Positions 24,111 to 31,341 of a stretch of DNA of 38,531 bases are shown in pieces. The first letter of the stretch is position 1. Every line of letters begins with the position of its first letter. Below the pieces are notes generated by a model that saw nothing but the letters and a program-made list of their open reading frames with translations, was not told where the DNA came from and ran no database searches. Origin of the DNA: Defluviitaleaceae bacterium. Its GTDB lineage: Bacteria; Bacillota; Clostridia; Lachnospirales; WQUN01. The stretch lies in contig WQVF01000035.1 of NCBI GenBank assembly GCA_009781725.1, positions 1 to 38,531 on the forward strand, written 5' to 3'. A program made the position numbers and the translations under genes.

Positions 24111-25178
24111 ATGAAAATAAAGCTCAGGCAGGCGATTGTTTATAAACTTGTTTGTATTATCGCGCTGCTGGTCGTGTTTATGGCGGCGACCGCTTTAAGT
24201 GTGGTTGCCCAGGATAATCCCCCGCCTGATATAACTGTGCGGTTTGCCCCAAGCCCTGGTAGTTTTGAGGATGGAAGAAATTACATCCATACAGGCCGAT
24301 TCGGCTTTAGAATAGACAGCTTCCCTGAGCCTGAGCCTCCTGCAGGCTATGTTTTCGTTGGCTGGTTTGTAGGTGGTAGTCACGTGCTGCCTCCCATTGC
24401 CAATACAAGAAATACAACACTCATTGCCGGCTATGCCCCTGAACAAGACCCTTATGATACAGCTAGATTTGCCATTGTATACGACTCAGGAGAGGGGCAG
24501 CTACCTGAGAACACCCCATCCATTCTTGCCCTTACATATGGCAGCCCCTTGATTAGTCTGCCTATTCCAGTGAAGGAGGGCTATAGCTTTTCCGGCTGGA
24601 TATGGGATGAGGAACCTGTGACTGCACCTTTTATCGTACGTGGGGATATGATACTTGAGGCGGTTTGGGTACCGACGCAAGGCGATAATCGAACTGCGAA
24701 TCTGTCAGGTCCTATGCAAATCCCTGCCCTTCATTTTGCAATTGCATTTAACCCATTCCCTGGAGCTTTTGGGAGAGGGGAAACAGGTTTACGTTTTGGC
24801 AGGGGAGCAACTACCGTGCGCCAAATGCCAGATGCCCCTACCCGAAGGGGGGCGGTATTTACAGGGTGGCAGATGCCTTGCGGCCAAATGCTTGAACCAA
24901 CATCCCTTATTCGGGAGGATACCATGTTAGTTGCTATATGGGACACAAATCCAGAATCTACACCCCCCCCCGCCACAACTGAGCCAAGGCGCAACCCCCA
25001 AACCAGTCCGATTAGGATAAGCGTGGCCCTGCTTTTCGCTATTACGATGATAGCTTCTGGGCTTTACACCATACTAAAACTAACCGGAAAGCAAAACGCC
25101 GCTGCCGGAAAATACAAAGCGGATATGAGAAGATATGTACGAGAAGTTCGGATGGAGATAAAGAATAAGAATAAATAA
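24111..25178 (+). CDS. small InlB B-repeat surface protein with NPQTS sorting-like signal
   Basis: 355 residues with an AGGAG site before the ATG. A signal peptide (about 1-33, hydrophobic IIALLVVFMAATALSVVA) is followed by three InlB-type repeats with cores YVFVGWF, YSFSGWI and AVFTGWQ. These three match, in order, the last three repeats of the giant protein at 1203-5387. The end has NPQTSP, a hydrophobic helix, then a basic tail with AAGKYKADMRRYVRE, which parallels AQAGQYRADMNRHNRE in the giant protein. A run of nine C (24963-24971) lies in the linker just before the sorting-like motif. It is probably a wall- or membrane-displayed adhesin; the ligand is unknown. Confidence 0.85.
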   Translation: MKIKLRQAIVYKLVCIIALLVVFMAATALSVVAQDNPPPDITVRFAPSPGSFEDGRNYIHTGRFGFRIDSFPEPEPPAGYVFVGWFVGGSHVLPPIANTRNTTLIAGYAPEQDPYDTARFAIVYDSGEGQLPENTPSILALTYGSPLISLPIPVKEGYSFSGWIWDEEPVTAPFIVRGDMILEAVWVPTQGDNRTANLSGPMQIPALHFAIAFNPFPGAFGRGETGLRFGRGATTVRQMPDAPTRRGAVFTGWQMPCGQMLEPTSLIREDTMLVAIWDTNPESTPPPATTEPRRNPQTSPIRISVALLFAITMIASGLYTILKLTGKQNAAAGKYKADMRRYVREVRMEIKNKNK

Positions 25179-25184
25179 GGGAAA

Positions 25185-25209
25185 GGGGCGGTGCCTTTGG
25201 CATCGCCCC
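25185..25209 (+). terminator. intrinsic terminator between convergent genes
   Basis: An 11-base stem, GGGGCGGTGCC with GGCATCGCCCC, loops over TTT and is followed by CTTTGTTCTT. It lies between two convergent genes, so it may serve both strands. Confidence 0.8.
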
Positions 25210-25217
25210 CTTTGTTC

Positions 25218-26405
25218 TTATGGCCCGACAACTATATCATCCAATGCCGGTAAAAATATCAACTCGGACTCGCTATTCATTACCTCAAAGCCTGCGAGTA
25301 TGGCTTCTATTTTTCTGTCTTCCAAAGTACGCTCACTTATCAGAGTAAGGATATGCTTTGCGCCAAGTAGTTCTTCGTCTTCTCCATCCCAGGAAAAGCG
25401 GGAACCGGTCATTACATTATCCGGGTCAGGCTCTACCCTCATGATTATATGAAACCCAAAATCTGTACGTACAATGCCACTTACTTCGCCAATTTCAAGA
25501 GCGAGCACCGCATCTTCAAATTCCTGAACCATGTCGCCTGACACAAAGGTATAACCATCCGGGTACATTCCCATACCTGGGTCTTCCCCATAAAGACGTA
25601 TTAGAGTCGCGAAATCTTCCCCCGCCAGCACTCTTTCCATCAATGCCTCTATCCTTGTGTCGGCATCACAGCCATAGACTGGCATAAACTCTTCAAAAAG
25701 AGCAAACTCTTCTGGGTTTGACATTAATATACTCACCAGTTGGTCCAGCTCTGCATGGATGCTTAAAACCCCAAATAAATGATCTATATCTCTGATGCCC
25801 TCTTGCTCTAGCATCATGTAAAACATATCTGCTCCTCCTTGTTCCAGGAGCATCATTATTTGAAGATCTATCATTTCCATATCTTCTTCAGTTAACTCGA
25901 CACCGATTCGCCTGCCATAATCCAATATAACAGCCAAATCCGCCGCAGCCCTTACAGACTCTTCCAGCACAAGGCGTGCAAAGGTCATCCCAGGCCGTAC
26001 TTCCGTTTCGAAGTCTATATCCGTGAAATCAAAACCAAAGGACATGGCAAAGGGATCCATTTCATCCATATCCGGAGGGAAGTACTCCCATGCAAGATTA
26101 GGCTTTACCCTGAGCATCTCGTAAATTACATCTGAAGCCCATATTTCTATACCATTTACCGTGGCTACTACCGTGTCATTAGTTCTGTCTACTCCCTCGC
26201 GGCTGCCTCTTATGGGGATTTCCGGCTCGGAGGGAGCTTCTTCATCCGGCTCTTCGTCATTGTAGTCATCGCCATAGTCTTCGGGGGTTTCATCTACCCA
26301 GGGAGTTAGTATTTCGCCTGGTTCTTCTTCACTTGTGCAGCCAACAATGGCTAGCAGTCCTATTAATAGGATAATCAAAAAGGTAATTGTAAATCTTTTG
26401 TTCAT
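25218..26405 (-). CDS. parvulin-type peptidyl-prolyl isomerase lipoprotein (PrsA/SurA-like)
   Basis: 395 residues with AGGAGG upstream. A lipoprotein signal ends LLAIVGC, followed by an acidic Pro/Glu linker. Residues about 60-240 resemble a SurA/PrsA N-terminal chaperone domain. The parvulin part is visible as LAGEDFATLIRLYGEDPGMG, GYTFVSGDMVQEFEDAVLAL and GEVSGIVRTDFGFHIIMRVE. This class helps fold secreted proteins at the outer face of the membrane, which fits the large surface proteins nearby. The usual first strand (AxHIL) is not seen before the GEDF segment, but AKHIL appears near the C-terminus after the last strand. This could be a rearranged fold or chance. Confidence 0.85.
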   Translation of the reverse strand: MNKRFTITFLIILLIGLLAIVGCTSEEEPGEILTPWVDETPEDYGDDYNDEEPDEEAPSEPEIPIRGSREGVDRTNDTVVATVNGIEIWASDVIYEMLRVKPNLAWEYFPPDMDEMDPFAMSFGFDFTDIDFETEVRPGMTFARLVLEESVRAAADLAVILDYGRRIGVELTEEDMEMIDLQIMMLLEQGGADMFYMMLEQEGIRDIDHLFGVLSIHAELDQLVSILMSNPEEFALFEEFMPVYGCDADTRIEALMERVLAGEDFATLIRLYGEDPGMGMYPDGYTFVSGDMVQEFEDAVLALEIGEVSGIVRTDFGFHIIMRVEPDPDNVMTGSRFSWDGEDEELLGAKHILTLISERTLEDRKIEAILAGFEVMNSESELIFLPALDDIVVGP

Positions 26406-26460
26406 GTGGTTTTCCTCCTATTGCTCCGTAATGGAGTTTTTTATCAAAAATATAAAAACA

Positions 26461-26527
26461 CGGCTTTGCCGCGGGATTTTGGAATTACGCGCGCTTCGCG
26501 CGCGCTTACAAAAACCGGTTTTGGTTT
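26461..26527. repeat. second chain of tight hairpins
   Basis: Three hairpins follow one another: CGGC-TTT-GCCG, CGCGCG-CTT-CGCGCG and an AAACC/GGTTT pair. The style of three-base loops matches the chain at 7453-7562. The intergenic stretch 26406-26588 shows no gene. Confidence 0.55.
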
Positions 26528-26588
26528 CCGTTTTCATAGCCGCAGAATGCAGGACTATTTTCGTACTATTGCTGTGGGTCCCATATCT

Positions 26589-27665
26589 TTAGTGCAGTCT
26601 CTCAACAGTAAATCCCATATCACGTAGTGCATCAAAGACATTTTCTTCACGGGCCAAATGTGCTATGCCTACCGTCACAAAAAATGTAGTGGGTTCCTCT
26701 GTTTGGGTGAGTAAGTCTGCTATTTGCCTGGCAAAAAAATTAGAGCGGTAATTTCCTACAGTATAGTGCCAATACCTGGCAAGGCCAAGGCCCCCGGCGG
26801 ATAGTTCCCCTGCTTCATATTCTGCGTAGGCAATGGCGAGGCCTGATCTTACCATTAGTCTAAGTGTTTCTATATCTTGGGTTTCGTAAACTAACGCCAG
26901 CTCATTGGTTTCTTCCAACATGGTTTCTAGGTTCGAAAAATAACGGGCTGTTGCAAATTGATACTCGTCAGGCATACCAGAAATAAAGTTAATATGGTCA
27001 ATAGTATCTGTAAGACCGATAATAGGCCTGTCTAACTCCTCAGCACGATTAAACACATAATTGTCAACGCTAAGGTCGGAGGAAAATCCCAACTCCGGTG
27101 CCACGATGAGATATAATACCATTTCTACAATGGTTGTGGGACGAAAAGTAGATATTACGTCAAGATTGACAGGGAAAGTACGCAAATTTGCCATAAAGCG
27201 TTTGTAATCCTCGGCCGGCAAAAAGGTTAGCAAATCCTCTCCCTCAGGGAAAAACATCATTTCCATGAGTAGACACATACAATCATTCGCATCAGGGTCG
27301 CAATCACAATCGCAGTATTCGTCGCATAGGCATGGGCCGCCATCTGAACTCATATCTATTTCGAAAGCAAAGACGTCGGCTCTATTCATTGCCGCCTCAG
27401 CTGCGGATGTGAGTGGATACCAGTCTTCTCTGCCTACATGCATCGAGCCTAGTATATAGGCGCGATTATCACCGTATTGCACGACGGATAGCAAGCCATG
27501 GATGCCGTCGACTTCTATTTCGTATAGCGCATCATTTTCTTCCTCTATAATCTCTTGGATTTCCGGTTCTGGTGATGCTTCGACTTCATTGGTCTGTATA
27601 CCCTGGCCACATGCAGTCAACAATGCCAATACAAAAACAACTATTAAACAGCTAATTTTTTTCAT
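26589..27665 (-). CDS. TraB/GumN (TIKI-like) family lipoprotein with a cysteine cluster
   Basis: 358 residues with GGAGTG upstream. A lipoprotein signal ends LALLTAC. The family hallmarks are ILGSMHVG (GxxH, residues 73-76), an acidic FEIDM strand (about 101-105) and a final GIAHL (333-337), the paired GxxH sites that bind metal in TIKI-type proteases. A short insertion (about 110-131) carries seven cysteines and several aspartates, from PCLCDEYCDC to NDCMC, which is not part of the usual family. It could bind metal or form disulfides. The gene follows yitT by 21 bases on the same strand, likely one operon with wecG-like and yitT. The substrate is unknown. Confidence 0.85.
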   Translation of the reverse strand: MKKISCLIVVFVLALLTACGQGIQTNEVEASPEPEIQEIIEEENDALYEIEVDGIHGLLSVVQYGDNRAYILGSMHVGREDWYPLTSAAEAAMNRADVFAFEIDMSSDGGPCLCDEYCDCDCDPDANDCMCLLMEMMFFPEGEDLLTFLPAEDYKRFMANLRTFPVNLDVISTFRPTTIVEMVLYLIVAPELGFSSDLSVDNYVFNRAEELDRPIIGLTDTIDHINFISGMPDEYQFATARYFSNLETMLEETNELALVYETQDIETLRLMVRSGLAIAYAEYEAGELSAGGLGLARYWHYTVGNYRSNFFARQIADLLTQTEEPTTFFVTVGIAHLAREENVFDALRDMGFTVERLH

Positions 27666-27686
27666 GTTTCACTCCTCTGCATTTCA

Positions 27687-28571
27687 TTATAAATGGGGTT
27701 TAAACCCTTCTCCAAGTACTTCCCTTACATCCGCCACAATCACAAAGGCCGAAACGTCTATTTCCGATACCAGTTCCTTGAGCTTTACGGACTCCTTAGT
27801 GTTGACCACACATATTAGCACATTTTTATCCTGTTTGGTGTACATACCCCGTCCCTTGAGCTCTGTTGCACCACGGTCTAGGTTATCTATTACATGCTGG
27901 GCTATGGTTTCTGTTTTCTCCGAGACAATAAATGCGGCCTTGGCAAAATGCATACCTTCCATGACCGCTTCCATTACCTTGGTGGCAACGTATATCGCGG
28001 CGATTGCGTACATTGTGGCAACAGGACCAAAGACAACAAGCCCCACCAAAATAATAACGGCATCTATAGCAAAAACAATCCTTGCAACAGAAATATGCTT
28101 AAAAAGTGACTGCTGCAAAATGGACCCAGCAAGGACTGTGCCTCCCGTTGTGGCCATTGCCCTAAGAACCAACCCAACCCCAACACCTGAAGCAACACCC
28201 CCAAAAATCGTAGCAAGGATAATATCATTGGGTGGGAGGGGCAAAAATTCTACAAAGAAAAATGCAGCGGATAAAAATATTGCAGCAAAAGCAGATTTGA
28301 TTATGCTCTCCCCTTTTAAGACAAAGCCCCCTATGATAAAAAGGGGAATATTGAAAGCCAGGTTGGAGGCCCATACAGGAATCTCATGCCACATCTGACC
28401 TGAGTAATATGCAATAATAATAGCAAGACCAGACACCCCGCCTGTTACCATGTTCTGCGGCTGGAAAAAGGCTACGACGGCATATGCTAGAATAAAGTCT
28501 CCTAGAATTATTAGTGCGTAGTCTTTGACTATCCTACGAGTGCGGATGTTTTTAATAAAATGTTTAATCAT
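27687..28571 (-). CDS. YitT family membrane protein
   Basis: 294 residues. The N-terminal half has five to six membrane helices in the YitT arrangement, with an early AYAVVAFFQPQNMVTGGVSG motif and later GGVASGVGVGLVLRAMATTG. The C-terminal DUF2179 domain includes KQDKNVLICVVNTKESVKL and SAFVIVADVREVLGEGF, which has the fold of a small ligand-binding sensor. The family is common in Bacillota and its transported substrate is not established. It lies between the glycosyltransferase (16 bases) and the TraB/GumN lipoprotein (21 bases) in a tight minus-strand cluster. Confidence 0.93.
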   Translation of the reverse strand: MIKHFIKNIRTRRIVKDYALIILGDFILAYAVVAFFQPQNMVTGGVSGLAIIIAYYSGQMWHEIPVWASNLAFNIPLFIIGGFVLKGESIIKSAFAAIFLSAAFFFVEFLPLPPNDIILATIFGGVASGVGVGLVLRAMATTGGTVLAGSILQQSLFKHISVARIVFAIDAVIILVGLVVFGPVATMYAIAAIYVATKVMEAVMEGMHFAKAAFIVSEKTETIAQHVIDNLDRGATELKGRGMYTKQDKNVLICVVNTKESVKLKELVSEIDVSAFVIVADVREVLGEGFKPHL

Positions 28572-28587
28572 GACGGCCTCCTATATA

Positions 28588-29316
28588 TTATCGCCGACCT
28601 TTTCGAATTACAGCCCACATAAATCTGGGGATATCCAACATTCTTTTCCAACGGCTAGGCTGGCGTATGAGCCTATGTAGCCACTCAAGGCCTATTTTAC
28701 GCATCCATGCCGGGGCCATTTTAACATTGCCCGCCATTATATCAATTGTACCACCTAGGCATAGGGTCAGTCGGGCCGGTATATTTCGGTGTTTGTAGGC
28801 CCATATTTCCGAATGGGGCATACCACGGCATACCAGCAATATATCTGGCTTGAGGCGATTTATTTCTTCCAGAATTGTAGGCTCTTCCTCGGGAGAATAA
28901 TAGCCATGATGATGGCCTACTACAGACAGGGTCGGAAATCGGCTTTCCATTTCTGATTTGGCTTTCTCGGGAATACCTGGCGCACCACCCAAAAAAAAGG
29001 CCGTGGTTTTACGGCCTTTCTTGTTAAGTCTTTCGAATAATGCAAATATAGTGTCAACGCCACGCACTCTAGCAGGGATAGGGTTGCGAATATACCGGGA
29101 AGCGAGGACTATCCCGGTACCGTCGGCAAAGCGGTGGTCGGCACCAAGCAAAGCTTCCCGGAAGGCAGGATTACGCCGAGCTTGCATTACACCTTCGGGA
29201 TTTGGGGTTACTATGATATGATTTCTGGGTTCCCTGAGATAAGCCTCAAGCAAGTCCAGAGCCTCTTCAAATCCCAATGAATCGAAAGGTATTTCTAATA
29301 TACTAACGGATTTCAT
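28588..29316 (-). CDS. WecG/TagA/CpsF family glycosyltransferase
   Basis: About 242 residues from the ATG at 29316, with AGGAAGG upstream; the TTG at 29325 is a less likely start. This GT26 family adds N-acetylmannosamine(-uronate)-type sugars to lipid-linked precursors, as in the first committed step of wall teichoic acid synthesis. Conserved parts are TPNPEGVMQARRNP, ADGTGIVLAS, RVRGVD, FLGGAPGIPEKA and the C-terminal LEWLHRLIRQPSRWKR. Two normally conserved spots differ: the usual GxPKQE is CRGMPHSEIW, and the glycine-rich GG.FD site reads LGGTID. Substrate choice may therefore differ from TagA. No teichoic acid operon is nearby. Confidence 0.9.
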   Translation of the reverse strand: MKSVSILEIPFDSLGFEEALDLLEAYLREPRNHIIVTPNPEGVMQARRNPAFREALLGADHRFADGTGIVLASRYIRNPIPARVRGVDTIFALFERLNKKGRKTTAFFLGGAPGIPEKAKSEMESRFPTLSVVGHHHGYYSPEEEPTILEEINRLKPDILLVCRGMPHSEIWAYKHRNIPARLTLCLGGTIDIMAGNVKMAPAWMRKIGLEWLHRLIRQPSRWKRMLDIPRFMWAVIRKGRR

Positions 29317-29389
29317 CCCACACAACCTTCCTGGTTACGATATAATACCACCACGAACATGATATTTCTATCACAAAGGAGTCCCCCCC

Positions 29390-30286
29390 ATGCCCGGCAA
29401 GCTATATATTGTCGCAACTCCCATCGGCAATTTATCCGACATGACCCCTCGCGGGGTACAGGTCTTATCCGATGTTGACATGGTTGCCGCGGAAGACACT
29501 CGGCATAGCCGCGTTCTACTTTCCCATTTTGGTATATGTACTCCTTTATTCTCTTGCCATAAATTCAACGAAGAGAAGCGGGGGGATTTTTTTGTCTCGG
29601 CCTTGCTGGAGGGTAAGGATGTTGCACTGATATCCGATGCCGGCACCCCTTGCATATCCGACCCCGGACATAGGCTAGTTGCCCGTGCCGCTGCCGCCGG
29701 GGTGGAAGTCGTTGCCGTATGCGGAGTAAATGCCGCTACTGCGGCACTATCAGTATCCGGATTTAATGCGTCACAGTTTATTTTTCTTGGTTTTCTGCCT
29801 CGCTCTGTGAAGGAAATTCAAAAAAAAATCCGTATGGTGCCATACGGGCTTTTTTGTCCGATAATTTTTTATGAATCTCCACTTAGAATCGCCAAAACCC
29901 TTGCCTGGCTTGGAGAAAACTATCCTAACGCTGATGTGTGTCTGTGCAATGACTTGACCAAGAAGTTCGAGCGGGTGTACCGAGGCACCCCTAAAACCAT
30001 CCTTGACGAATTGTCGCAAAACTCAAGCGCAAATAAGGGCGAGTACACCTGTGTAGTGCTCCTTAATGCAGAGGAAAAAATTGAAGCCGTTGAGGAAGTA
30101 TCCCTTGAGGCGCAGTTGGTTGATATAATAGTCAAAGAAGATTGTACTTTGAAGGATGCTGCCAATATTCTGCACAGTGGCAAGCTGGAGGGAATCCCGG
30201 GTCAAGCCCGGGATGACGGGGGGAAGCGGCCCAATAAAAAATCCATCTACGCCGCAACGCTACGCCTGAAGGAGCTATTACCATGA
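29390..30286 (+). CDS. rsmI: 16S rRNA (cytidine1402-2'-O)-methyltransferase RsmI
   Basis: Methylates the ribose of C1402 in the 16S decoding site. 298 residues, with AAAGGAG upstream and a seven-C run in the spacer before the ATG. Motifs: LYIVATPIGNLSDMTPRG, AAEDTRHS, CHKFNEE, ALISDAGTPCISDPG and the Rossmann-like tetrapyrrole-methylase fold, then FYESPLRIAKTL. Two repeat-like sequences lie inside the gene: a terminator-shaped hairpin at 29820-29856 and a TCCCGGG palindrome at 30195-30213, the latter adding residues around GIPGQARDDGG before the final helix. Its stop overlaps the next start (ATGA), so rsmI, the tgt-like gene and the rmt-like gene are translationally coupled. Confidence 0.94.
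   Translation: MPGKLYIVATPIGNLSDMTPRGVQVLSDVDMVAAEDTRHSRVLLSHFGICTPLFSCHKFNEEKRGDFFVSALLEGKDVALISDAGTPCISDPGHRLVARAAAAGVEVVAVCGVNAATAALSVSGFNASQFIFLGFLPRSVKEIQKKIRMVPYGLFCPIIFYESPLRIAKTLAWLGENYPNADVCLCNDLTKKFERVYRGTPKTILDELSQNSSANKGEYTCVVLLNAEEKIEAVEEVSLEAQLVDIIVKEDCTLKDAANILHSGKLEGIPGQARDDGGKRPNKKSIYAATLRLKELLP
29820..29856 (+). repeat. terminator-like hairpin inside rsmI
   Basis: Nine A, then CCGTATGG-TG-CCATACGG, then a T run: the shape of an intrinsic terminator usable on both strands, but within a coding sequence. A near copy lies at 37874-37906 in a non-coding stretch. Confidence 0.7.
30195..30213. repeat. REP-like palindrome inside the 3' end of rsmI
   Basis: TCCCGGG-TCAAG-CCCGGGA, followed by TGACGG, is a dispersed palindrome type seen in many bacteria, whose reverse-strand reading gives the well-known HPGLDPG peptide. 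Here it is in frame and adds about 14 residues between ILHSGK and the last helix of RsmI. Confidence 0.65.
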
Positions 30287-31341
30287 AATCACTGACTTTA
30301 CCCCATGGCAATGTACCATTACCGGCCTTTTTCCCAGACGCTACCCGGGGGGTGGTCCGCACTGTGGACAGTAGCGACCTTGTAGCCTGCGGTGTGGGCG
30401 GCCTAGTTATGAATACCTATCATTTGATGACAAAGCCCGGCCCCGCTACCATCAAGAGCCTTGGGGGGCTGCACTCATTTTCTGGTTGGAGTAGGCCTAT
30501 AATTACGGATTCCGGCGGGTTTCAGGTGTTTTCTCTAATACGAGAAAACGCCGCCTTGGGGGAAATCAGGTCAAATGAAATCATCTTCCGCCGTGACGGT
30601 AAGAAGACAACTCTCTCCCCGGAAAAATGCATACAATATCAGCTGTCCTATGGCTCTGATGTCTTGATGGCTCTGGATTACTGCACCCACCCTAACGACC
30701 CGTATGAGGTCCAAGCAAGAGCCGTGGATACTACAATCCGCTGGGGCAAGCAGTGTATGGATACATTTTTGAAGCAAAAGAAAACAGATTCCCAGCTCTT
30801 TGGCATAATCCAAGGAGGTAATGACAGAGCCCTGCGCAAGGAGTGTGCCGAGGCTCTTATCCAAATGGGTTATTCCGGTTTTGGATTCGGAGGCTGGCCT
30901 CTTACAGAGGACGGGCGGCTTGCGGAGGAAATTCTAGCGTATACAGCGGAGCTAATCCCTACGGGCATGATTAAATATGCCATGGGAGTGGGTAAGCCGG
31001 AAAATATCATTGCCTGTGTGAAGATGGGATATAATTTATTTGATTGCGTAATCCCAACACGGGAGGCACGGCATAATCGATTGTATGTATTTAAAGAGGA
31101 ATTTGCCTCCCGAGGTGACATAGACCTTGGCCGAGATTTTTATCAGTATATTTATCCTTTGGATGATGTTTACCGACGGGACCCACGACCCATTTCCGCC
31201 ATTTGCGATTGTCATACATGTACCAATTATTCCAGGGGATATATCCGACATTTGCTGAGCATCGGGGATGGCCTTGGGAACCGCCTTGGGACTATTCATA
31301 ATCTGCGGTTTTTTACTATGCTTATGGAGATGTTGAGATGA
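30283..31341 (+). CDS. tgt: tRNA-guanine transglycosylase, divergent Tgt
   Basis: Exchanges guanine 34 of certain tRNAs for a 7-deazaguanine base (preQ1 in most bacteria), on the way to queuosine. 352 residues. Catalytic D76 is in ITDSGGFQVFS, the nucleophile D254 in NLFDCVIPTREARH, and zinc ligands in CDCHTCTNYSRGYIRH with a later TIHN histidine. Two substrate-pocket segments differ from the usual pattern: GGW-P-L (203-207) in place of GGL(A/S)VGE, and LDYCTH in place of FDECPP. This suggests a divergent subgroup with possibly altered base or tRNA choice. No queA or preQ1 genes are in the window. It overlaps rsmI upstream and the rRNA methyltransferase downstream by ATGA. Confidence 0.9.
   Translation: MKSLTLPHGNVPLPAFFPDATRGVVRTVDSSDLVACGVGGLVMNTYHLMTKPGPATIKSLGGLHSFSGWSRPIITDSGGFQVFSLIRENAALGEIRSNEIIFRRDGKKTTLSPEKCIQYQLSYGSDVLMALDYCTHPNDPYEVQARAVDTTIRWGKQCMDTFLKQKKTDSQLFGIIQGGNDRALRKECAEALIQMGYSGFGFGGWPLTEDGRLAEEILAYTAELIPTGMIKYAMGVGKPENIIACVKMGYNLFDCVIPTREARHNRLYVFKEEFASRGDIDLGRDFYQYIYPLDDVYRRDPRPISAICDCHTCTNYSRGYIRHLLSIGDGLGNRLGTIHNLRFFTMLMEMLR

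Noticed and set aside
27502..28398. Long plus-strand frame of 298 codons opposite yitT
   Set aside because: It is Ser/Thr/Ile-rich, has no ribosome binding site, and lies antisense to the well-supported YitT and TraB/GumN genes.
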